DNA from: an uncultured Collinsella sp.
Lineage (GTDB): Bacteria; Actinomycetota; Coriobacteriia; Coriobacteriales; Coriobacteriaceae
Direction of reading: 5' to 3'
Assembly: GCA_902496115.1 (NCBI GenBank)
Contig: CABUZK010000037.1
Location: forward strand, 1 to 18,488
Length of the DNA: 18,488 nt
Below are positions 13,208 through 18,488 of the stretch, one piece after another; positions within the stretch are counted from its first letter, which is position 1; each line of letters starts with the position of its first letter. Below the pieces are notes generated by a model. That model searched no databases. It worked only from the letters and a program-made list of their open reading frames with translations, and had not been told where the DNA came from. The translations under genes were made by a program, and so were the position numbers.

Positions 13208-15409
13208 GCGGATCTCCTCGGTTCGACCCTGGTTCCAGAATTGGGTACCGATGTAGCCGCACGTACGACGGGCGACATTCATCTTCTCCTGATCGCGGTT
13301 GCCGCAGTTGGGGCACTCCCACACCAGCTTGCCGTCATCCTCGACAATCTTGATCTCGCCGTCATAGCCGCACACCTGGCAGTAATCGCTCTTGGTGTTG
13401 AGCTCGGCATACATGATGTTGTCGTAGATGTACTGCATCACGCGAATGACAGCCTTAAGGTTGTCCTGCATGTTAGGAACCTCGACGTAGGAGATGGCAC
13501 CGCCCGGCGAAAGCTGCTGGAACATGCCCTCAAACTTGAGCTTATCGAAAGCATCAATCTCCTCGGACACATGGACGTGGTAGCTGTTGGTAATGTAGCC
13601 CTTGTCCGTCACACCCGGAATAATGCCAAAACGACGCTGCAGGCACTTGGCGAACTTGTAGGTCGTCGACTCAAGCGGGGTGCCGTACAGCGAGAAGTCG
13701 ATATCGCTTTCGGCCTTCCACTCGGCGCATTTGTCGTTCATGTGCTGCATGACGGCCATGGCAAAGGGCGTGCCTTCCTTCTCGGTGTGACTGTGGCCCG
13801 TCATGTACTTGACGCACTCATACAGACCGGCATACCCCAAGCTGATGGTGGAATAGCCGCCCACGAGCAGTTTGTCGATCGTCTCGCCCTTCTTAAGGCG
13901 CGCCAGGGCGCCGTACTGCCACAGAATCGGTGCGGCATCCGAAAGCGTGCCCATCAGGCGCTCATGACGGCACAGCAGGGCACGATGGCACAGCTCAAGG
14001 CGCTCGTCGAAGATCTTCCAGAACTTGTCCATGTCCTGATGCGAGCTCAGTGCGACATCGGGCAGGTTGATGGTCACAACACCCTGGTTAAAGCGGCCAT
14101 AGTACTTAGGTTTGGTCGGGTCATAGTTCAGCGCGTTGGCAACATTGTTAAAGCCGTTGCCCGAACGGTCGGGCGTCAGGAAGCTGCGGCAACCCATGCA
14201 GGTGTAGCAATCGCCATTGCCGGCGGTCTCACCCTTAGACAGCTTGAGCTCACGCATCTTCTTCTCAGAGATGTAGTCGGGCACCATGCGCTTGGCGGTG
14301 CACTTGGCAGCCAGCTGGGTCAGGTAGAAGTACGGGGAATTCTCGTGAACGTTATCGTCCTCGAGCACGTAGATAAGCTTGGGGAATGCCGGGGTAATCC
14401 ACACGCCAGCCTCGTTCTTAACGCCCTCGTAGCGCTGGCGAAGCGTCTCCTCCACGATCATGGCAAGGTCGTGCTTCTCCTGAGGCGTACGGGCCTCGTT
14501 GAGATACATAAAGACCGTCACGAACGGCGCCTGGCCATTCGTGGTCATAAGGGTCACGACCTGATACTGAATCGTCTGGACGCCGCGACGGATCTCGTCA
14601 CGCAGACGGTCCTCAACGACCTCACGGACCTTCTCGGCAGACGCAGAGACGCCAAGCTCCTCGAGCTCGCGGGCAACCTCGCCGCGAATCTTCTGACGGC
14701 TCACCTCGACAAACGGAGCCAGGTGGGTCAGCGAAATCGACTGGCCGCCATACTGGGAAGAGGCGACCTGGGCGATAATCTGCGTCGCGATATTGCAAGC
14801 AGTCGAGAAGCTGTGCGGCTTCTCGATCAGCGTGCCCGAGATAACGGTGCCGTTCTGGAGCATATCCTCCAGGTTCACCAGGTCACAGTTATGCATGTGC
14901 TGGGCGAAGTAGTCCGAATCGTGGAAGTGAATCAGGCCCTCGTTGTGGGCATCCACGATCTCCTGGGGCAGCAGCACGCGCTGCGTCAGGTCCTTGGAAA
15001 TCTCGCCGGCCATGTAGTCGCGCTGAACGGAGTTGACGGTCGGGTTCTTGTTGGAGTTCTCCTGCTTGACCTCTTCGTTATTGCACTCAATCAGCGACAG
15101 GATCTTGTCATCGGTCGTGTTCTTTTGACGCTTCAGGCTCTGAACATAGCGGTAGATGATGTAGTGGCGAGCGACCTCGTAGCAGTCGAGACGCATAATC
15201 TCGTCCTCGACCAGATCCTGGATCTCCTCGACCGATACGGTGTGGCCGGCCTTCTCACATGCCTCGGCGACGTTTTGTGCCGCATAGATCACCTGGCGGT
15301 CGGTAAGGCGAGAGCCTTCCTCGACCTCCAAGTTTGCGGCGCGGATCGCATTGACGATCTTATCGATGTCAAAGGTAACCTCGGTGCCGCTGCGCTTGAT
15401 GATCTTCAT
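13187..15409 (-). CDS. nrdD: Anaerobic ribonucleoside-triphosphate reductase
   Basis: NrdD reduces ribonucleoside triphosphates to deoxyribonucleotides without oxygen, using a glycyl radical made by NrdG. The product has 740 residues. The first about 90 residues, KIIKRSGTEVTFDIDKIVNAI and onward, form an ATP-cone allosteric domain. The catalytic core includes HFHDSDYFAQHMHNCDLVN and CYTCMGCRSFLTPDR. The C-terminal zinc site has two Cys pairs, CQVC and CPNC, and the radical loop RRTCGYIG places the radical at G718. The ATG at 15409 is preferred to 15439 because AAAGAGG stands seven bases upstream and the family starts M-x-I-I-K-R. Two NrdR-box-like sites lie over the promoter about 230-270 bases upstream. 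Confidence 0.97.
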   Translation of the reverse strand: MKIIKRSGTEVTFDIDKIVNAIRAANLEVEEGSRLTDRQVIYAAQNVAEACEKAGHTVSVEEIQDLVEDEIMRLDCYEVARHYIIYRYVQSLKRQKNTTDDKILSLIECNNEEVKQENSNKNPTVNSVQRDYMAGEISKDLTQRVLLPQEIVDAHNEGLIHFHDSDYFAQHMHNCDLVNLEDMLQNGTVISGTLIEKPHSFSTACNIATQIIAQVASSQYGGQSISLTHLAPFVEVSRQKIRGEVARELEELGVSASAEKVREVVEDRLRDEIRRGVQTIQYQVVTLMTTNGQAPFVTVFMYLNEARTPQEKHDLAMIVEETLRQRYEGVKNEAGVWITPAFPKLIYVLEDDNVHENSPYFYLTQLAAKCTAKRMVPDYISEKKMRELKLSKGETAGNGDCYTCMGCRSFLTPDRSGNGFNNVANALNYDPTKPKYYGRFNQGVVTINLPDVALSSHQDMDKFWKIFDERLELCHRALLCRHERLMGTLSDAAPILWQYGALARLKKGETIDKLLVGGYSTISLGYAGLYECVKYMTGHSHTEKEGTPFAMAVMQHMNDKCAEWKAESDIDFSLYGTPLESTTYKFAKCLQRRFGIIPGVTDKGYITNSYHVHVSEEIDAFDKLKFEGMFQQLSPGGAISYVEVPNMQDNLKAVIRVMQYIYDNIMYAELNTKSDYCQVCGYDGEIKIVEDDGKLVWECPNCGNRDQEKMNVARRTCGYIGTQFWNQGRTEEIRDRVLHL

Positions 15410-15633
15410 CCTCTTGCCTCTTTCGCATCGTAGCCTCATTGCGCTTCAGGGCCAAACGATGCCCGGCAGGGCTTGCCCCTGTCTTGCGGCGCCGTCGCGC
15501 AATCTGTGCTCTCGATAACCATAGGCCCTCATGCGGACAATCCTCGCAGCCATTCAAGGGGCCCAAAGATCTATCCAAATGGGGCGAATAAGGTTCTCGT
15601 TCTCTGTCCGCCATCTATCATACGACAAAGAGG

Positions 15634-15649
15634 CATCTATATCCTGTAT
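15634..15649. promoter_or_regulatory. NrdR box, promoter-proximal
   Basis: CATCTATATCCTGTAT matches the known NrdR consensus acaCwAtATaTwGtgt at 10 of 16 positions, including the CTATAT core. It covers the nrdD -10 element and lies 32 bp (about three helical turns) from the second box, the usual spacing for paired NrdR sites. Confidence 0.6.
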
Positions 15650-15665
15650 TCTTTTTTTAGGTCAA
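15636..15665 (-). promoter_or_regulatory. Sigma-70-type promoter of nrdD
   Basis: On the minus strand TTGACC (15665-15660) and TATAGA (15641-15636) are 18 bases apart. Transcription would start near 15629. The promoter lies between and under two NrdR boxes. Confidence 0.6.
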
Positions 15666-15681
15666 ACACAACATATAGTGT
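15666..15681. promoter_or_regulatory. NrdR box, promoter-distal
   Basis: ACACAACATATAGTGT fits the consensus acaCwAtATaTwGtgt at 15 of 16 positions. It abuts the nrdD -35 hexamer. NrdR is the ATP/dATP-sensing repressor of ribonucleotide reductase genes; its own gene is not in this window. Confidence 0.8.
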
Positions 15682-15996
15682 TTCAGCAGGTCAAAGCAAT
15701 TGGTCAATTTGCAGACGCATTATAAATGAAAGCCTCTTGGCAGACTGCTAAAACGTTATCAACCCAACTACCTGCACAGCAGTTTTGAAACCCCCTCAAC
15801 CGTGCCGCCGCCAAATAGCACCAAAACCAAGCCGCTCACGCCAAAAGAATCCAAAAGATTATGCTTGACCAACATGTTGCGGTCATGATGGGCCAGGACA
15901 CATGCAATCTGCCGACACCCCTACGGGATGCGAAGACCATCGCGTAGGGACCTTGGATCAATATTTGATGACTTATTTGGCGGCGCGCTTGGTGGC

Positions 15997-16035
15997 AAAA
16001 AACAAAACAGCCCAGAGGACATAGCCTCTGAGCTG
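15997..16035 (-). terminator. Rho-independent terminator of the tRNA operon
   Basis: An 11-bp stem (16025-16035 with 16008-16018, one G-U pair) with a six-base loop is followed on the minus strand by TTTTGTTTTTT. It starts eight bases after the tRNA-Val CCA end. Confidence 0.92.
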
Positions 16036-16043
16036 CGAACATT

Positions 16044-16118
16044 TGGTGGGCGTTAGAAGATTTGAACTTCTGACCTCTTCCGTGTCAGGGAAGCGCTCTC
16101 CCCCTGAGCTAAACGCCC
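16044..16118 (-). tRNA. tRNA-Val (anticodon GAC)
   Basis: This 75-nt gene folds into a full cloverleaf: acceptor GGGCGTT/AACGCCC, D-stem GCTC/GAGC, anticodon stem CTTCC/GGAAG with loop CTGACAC (anticodon GAC, valine), and T-stem AGAAG/CTTCT with TTCAAAT. The discriminator is A and the CCA is encoded. It lies three bases downstream of tRNA-Gly and shares its transcript. Confidence 0.97.
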
Positions 16119-16121
16119 AAA

Positions 16122-16197
16122 TGGAGCGGACAACGGGGCTCGAACCCGCGACCCCAACCTTGGCAAGGTTGTGCTCTACCAACTGAGCCATGTCCGC
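16122..16197 (-). tRNA. tRNA-Gly (anticodon GCC)
   Basis: This 76-nt gene has acceptor GCGGACA/TGTCCGC, D-stem GCTC/GAGC, anticodon stem CAACC/GGTTG with loop TTGCCAA (anticodon GCC, glycine), and a T-arm with TTCGAGC. The discriminator is T and the CCA is encoded. It is first in the operon, with the promoter just upstream. Confidence 0.97.
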
Positions 16198-16209
16198 TTA
16201 CGGGGATTA

Positions 16210-16238
16210 ATCTTACGTGATGCCCGCATCCTATGCAA
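16210..16238 (-). promoter_or_regulatory. Promoter of the tRNA-Gly/tRNA-Val operon
   Basis: On the minus strand TTGCAT (16238-16233) and TAAGAT (16215-16210) are 17 bases apart, predicting a start about six bases before the mature tRNA-Gly 5' end. The AT-rich stretch just upstream (16240-16258) could act as an UP-like element. Confidence 0.75.
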
Positions 16239-16337
16239 GAACTTTTTTGAAAAGTTTTGCGACGCCCTCGCGAACCTCGCGAAGACATCAGCCACCACGG
16301 AAGGCGCAGGCAAACGCAAACTCGCCGCAAGAGGCCC

Positions 16338-18071
16338 TTACATCTCACCGAGCATGATCCAGGCAGAGCTGTCCTGCGCGAGTCTGCCGTCTGCAAGCGC
16401 TGATGAGGTGAGCAGGACCCTGCCCGCCGGCAGCTCCACGGGTGCTGCACCGAAGTTCGTCACGCACGCCCAGCCGTTATCGCGGCGATAGGCGATGACG
16501 CCGCCCTCAGCGCCCTCGGCACCATCCGCAAGACCGGTGCGCCCGTCAAGATCGAGCCACGCAAGATCGTTGGCGCACCCGCGCAGCTTGCGCCGCAGCC
16601 AGAGGGCGTCACGATAGAGCGCAAGCATCGATGTCGGGTCCGTTTCTTCCCTATCGGCAGCATAATCGGAAAACCATGCAGGCTGCGGCAGATGGGGCGC
16701 CGCATCAGCGTCCGCCGGCGAAAACCCAAACGATCCGCCCTGCGCGGGATCGTCCGCCGCTACCCACGGCAGGGGCACACGACAGCCGTCGCGCCCCTTC
16801 TCGCGCTTCGGTCCGCGCGTATTGGTTGCACTGGGATCTTCGAGTGCAGTCCACGGGATATCAGCCACCTCAAAAAGACCGAGCTCCTCACCCTGATACA
16901 CGTATGCCGAGCCCGGAAGCGCCAGTTCAAGCAAAAGGGCCGCCCGCGCGCGGCGCTCGCCGAGTTCACGGTCCTCGTCATAAGACGACCCGTCGCGTAA
17001 GAGCCAGTCGAGCGCAATCTGGTGGTAGCGCGTCGCCTTGATTTGCGGCAGGGCATAGCGCGTCGCCACGCGCGGCACGTCGTGGTTGGAGAGTACCCAG
17101 GTCGAGGCGGAATCGGATTCGATAGCTGCCTTCAAGCCCTCCTCGATTGCAGCGTGCATGTCATCATAGGTCCAAGTGGCCTTGGCAAACTCAAAGTTGA
17201 ATGTCTGGCCAAGCTCGCTGGGACGCGCATAGAGATACTGGCGCTCAGGCAGCACCCACGCCTCGGCAACGGCGCTGCGCGGCGGATTATAGCGGTCGAA
17301 CACGCGGCGCCACTCGCGATAGATCTCGTGGACCTCGTTGCGGTCCCACAGCGGATGGGTGCCGTCGTCAACCATGTCATCGCCCTCGGCGAGATGCCAC
17401 CGGTCGAGGTCATCGCGGTCGAGATCCTTGGCGAGACCGTGCGCCACATCGATGCGAAAGCCATCGACGCCTCGATCGCTCCAAAACGCCAGGACGTCGC
17501 AAAAGAACGCGTGAACCTCGGGGCATGACCAGTCAAAGTCCGGCTGCTCGGGCGTAAACATGTGCAGATACCATTGACCGTCCGCAACACGCGTCCAGGC
17601 GGGGCCGCCAAAGTTGGCATTCCAATTGGTGGGAGGCAGCTCGCCATGCTCGCCGCGACCATCGCGGAAGATATAACGGGCGCGCTCGGGCGATCCGGGG
17701 CCGGCGGCAAGAGCGGCTTTGAACCAGGGGTGCTGGTTGGATGAATGGTTGGGCACGATATCGACGATGACCTTGATGCCGCGCGCGTGAGCCGCAGCGA
17801 TCATGTCATCGAAGTCGTCAAGCGAGCCGAGACGTGGGTCGACATCGCAGTAGTCCGCCACATCATAGCCGCCATCGACAAGAGGCGAAGGGTAAAACGG
17901 GCTCAGCCAGATGGCCTCGATGCCCAGCCGCTCAAGATAGTCCATCTGCTGGGTAATGCCCGCGATATCGCCCAGACCCGAACCGGTCGAATCCTTAAAC
18001 GAACGCGGGTAGATCTGATAGATCGCAGCATCGGACATCCATGAGCGCGAAGAGGACTTTTCTGCAGCCAT
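16338..18071 (-). CDS. Alpha-glucosidase, glycoside hydrolase family 13
   Basis: The enzyme hydrolyses alpha-glucosidic bonds in malto-, isomalto- or related oligosaccharides in the cytoplasm. The product has 577 residues. The TIM-barrel motifs are in order: DIVPNHSS (104-111), GFRIDVAH with nucleophile D208, AVAEAW with acid/base E270, and LSNHDVPR with transition-state D331. GGYDVADYCDVDPRLGS and the C-terminal beta-domain (about 490-577) complete the fold. The start at 18071 follows GGGAGG by eight bases and gives MAAEKSSSRSWMSDAAIYQIYPRSF, the normal entry into the barrel. The frame remains open upstream to 18341 with no ribosome binding site. No signal peptide is seen and no transporter or regulator gene lies alongside. 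A palindrome at 18207-18218 may be an operator. Confidence 0.95.
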   Translation of the reverse strand: MAAEKSSSRSWMSDAAIYQIYPRSFKDSTGSGLGDIAGITQQMDYLERLGIEAIWLSPFYPSPLVDGGYDVADYCDVDPRLGSLDDFDDMIAAAHARGIKVIVDIVPNHSSNQHPWFKAALAAGPGSPERARYIFRDGRGEHGELPPTNWNANFGGPAWTRVADGQWYLHMFTPEQPDFDWSCPEVHAFFCDVLAFWSDRGVDGFRIDVAHGLAKDLDRDDLDRWHLAEGDDMVDDGTHPLWDRNEVHEIYREWRRVFDRYNPPRSAVAEAWVLPERQYLYARPSELGQTFNFEFAKATWTYDDMHAAIEEGLKAAIESDSASTWVLSNHDVPRVATRYALPQIKATRYHQIALDWLLRDGSSYDEDRELGERRARAALLLELALPGSAYVYQGEELGLFEVADIPWTALEDPSATNTRGPKREKGRDGCRVPLPWVAADDPAQGGSFGFSPADADAAPHLPQPAWFSDYAADREETDPTSMLALYRDALWLRRKLRGCANDLAWLDLDGRTGLADGAEGAEGGVIAYRRDNGWACVTNFGAAPVELPAGRVLLTSSALADGRLAQDSSAWIMLGEM

Positions 18072-18206
18072 GGGGTGAGCCTCCCTTGCAACGAGGTTTT
18101 GCGAGATGCCCACGATGATACGCCCAAAGCTGTCATTCGAGGCAAACAACGCCACAGCCACACCCCAAAACGCTCGCTCCCTCTCGGGCTCGAGCCTCCT
18201 GGGACG

Positions 18207-18218
18207 AATCGATCGATT
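18207..18218. promoter_or_regulatory. 12-bp perfect palindrome, possible operator
   Basis: AATCGATCGATT is a perfect palindrome 136 bases upstream of the alpha-glucosidase start. LacI-type regulators of sugar genes bind palindromes of this sort, so it may be an operator, but the match is not specific. Confidence 0.3.
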
Positions 18219-18261
18219 AGTGAAAAGAACGGAAGACTCACTCCCCCGGCCACAACAGCGA

Positions 18262-18362
18262 GCGGGCTCCGGGTGCCCCAGGTTGCCGCGAAAGAGGAGG
18301 GAAGCGTACTTTATGTACGCGACCGACGATTGAGGGGGCAAGATGGGGTGCCCGGGGCTCGC
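18262..18362 (+). repeat. Nested inverted repeat / structured RNA candidate
   Basis: Arms 18262-18280 and 18344-18362 pair along all 19 positions of the plus strand if G-U is allowed (four wobbles). A 2-by-2 internal loop is followed by TTGCC/GGCAA (18283-18287 and 18337-18341), and the apical hairpin GCGTAC-TTTAT-GTACGC is at 18304-18320. On the minus strand the wobbles become mismatches, so the fold favours plus-strand RNA, opposite to the alpha-glucosidase gene. Confidence 0.6.
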
Positions 18363-18376
18363 GCAGCGTCAATCAG

Positions 18377-18399
18377 AACCACCCTTAAAAAGGGTGGTT
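18377..18399. terminator. AACCACCCT hairpin
   Basis: AACCACCCT and AGGGTGGTT form a perfect 9-bp stem around TAAAA, with a T-containing stretch on the plus-strand side. It could end a plus-strand RNA or form part of a mobile-element end. Confidence 0.45.
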
Positions 18400-18488
18400 T
18401 GCTCTTAGGGTATAACCCACGGGCCCCGGGCTCGCGTCTAAAGGCGCGGGCCCGGACTTCGTCCAGGCCTAGTGCATCTTGACCCGTG

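Larger units (their letters stand above)
15410..15996. other. nrdD leader and promoter region plus unexplained sequence up to the tRNA terminator
   Basis: Bases 15410-15630 are the probable 220-base nrdD leader. Bases 15634-15681 hold the promoter and NrdR sites. The minus-strand -35 hexamer TTGACC occurs three times (15660-15665, 15689-15694, 15702-15707). Beyond this to 15996 I find no gene, only dyads: TGACC/GGTCA around the perfect palindrome CAACATGTTG (15866-15885), and CCCTACG/CGTAGGG (15919-15925 and 15943-15949). Open frames of 60-90 codons here have no ribosome binding site or recognisable product. Confidence 0.5.
18072..18488. other. Upstream region of the alpha-glucosidase gene, dense in hairpins
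   Basis: No gene is supported in these 417 bases. They hold a palindrome (18207-18218), a nested structured repeat (18262-18362), a 9-bp hairpin (18377-18399), an 11-bp GC hairpin (18426-18455) and a small GGAC-TTC-GTCC hairpin (18454-18464). A minus-strand TTGCCC-18-TACATA pair at 18340-18313 is a weak promoter candidate. The hairpin series resembles the ends of IS200/IS605-type elements, but no transposase gene is visible before the window stops. Confidence 0.5.

Noticed and set aside
13106..15433. 775-codon plus-strand open frame opposite nrdD
   Set aside because: Antisense to a full-length, motif-complete nrdD. Long antisense frames are common at this GC content, and it has no recognisable domain.
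15369..15614. 81-codon minus-strand frame with CEDCPH overlapping the nrdD start
   Set aside because: There is no Shine-Dalgarno, its ATG would be only about 15 bases from the predicted transcription start, and it overlaps nrdD in another frame. The Cys pattern alone is not enough.
15473..15751. 92-codon plus-strand frame across the nrdD promoter
   Set aside because: It covers the promoter and NrdR sites, lacks a ribosome binding site and resembles no known protein.
15861..15947. 28-codon plus-strand frame beginning MLDQHVAVMMG
   Set aside because: No Shine-Dalgarno precedes it and it lies in the dyad-rich stretch.
15836..16042. 68-codon minus-strand frame starting in the tRNA terminator
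   Set aside because: It begins inside the terminator stem region next to tRNA-Val and has no ribosome binding site.
18072..18341. 90-codon N-terminal extension of the alpha-glucosidase
   Set aside because: GH13 enzymes start near the chosen ATG, which has a good Shine-Dalgarno. The extension runs through hairpins and is not signal-peptide-like.
18377..18412. T-box antiterminator (AGGGTGG) upstream region
   Set aside because: The AGGGTGG here is not followed by the ACCGCG of T-box RNAs, no specifier stem is visible, and no aminoacyl-tRNA synthetase or amino-acid gene follows.

Overview
The window looks like a chromosomal segment from a high-GC anaerobic actinobacterium of the class Coriobacteriia, most likely Collinsella or a close relative. 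This is inferred from the GC-rich third codon positions, the anaerobic ribonucleotide reductase pair, and my memory of the protein flavours; no database search was possible. Most of the sequence is ordinary core metabolism. The unusual material is concentrated in leader regions and in three intergenic stretches rich in inverted repeats.

Layout. 1-1443 (minus strand): the start of a small membrane protein cut by the left edge, then a secreted, probably cell-wall-associated protein. 1444-3965: O-acetylhomoserine sulfhydrylase (metY, minus) diverges from a LysR regulator (plus). The metY leader has a clear promoter, a 17-codon open frame with a strong ribosome binding site, and a hairpin. 4029-6540 (plus): RNase HI, a Gfo/Idh/MocA oxidoreductase, acylphosphatase and a PerR-type Fur repressor. 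6555-8449 (minus): a SlyD-type FKBP chaperone coupled to a UreE-like nickel chaperone, then a Cof-type HAD phosphatase. 8570-10434 (plus): an M19 dipeptidase and a YgjP-type zinc peptidase.

10441-12111 (minus) is a folate set transcribed folE, HD-domain hydrolase, folB. It lies downstream of the anaerobic ribonucleotide reductase genes nrdD and nrdG (12178-15409, minus). nrdD has a promoter overlapped by two NrdR-box-like sites 32 bp apart. nrdD and nrdG are separated by 427 bp carrying two large inverted repeats, one of which includes the 3' end of nrdD. A tRNA-Gly/tRNA-Val operon with its own promoter and terminator follows (15997-16238, minus). A GH13 alpha-glucosidase (16338-18071, minus) comes last. 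Its upstream region, up to the right edge, is packed with GC-rich hairpins.

Working together: FolE makes dihydroneopterin triphosphate and FolB cleaves dihydroneopterin. The HD hydrolase between them is a candidate for the phosphate-removal step that links the two. SlyD-like and UreE-like proteins form a possible nickel-handling pair without urease genes in view. NrdD needs its activase NrdG. I see no clear phage, transposase gene, CRISPR array or rRNA in the window; one possible mobile-element end lies at the right edge.
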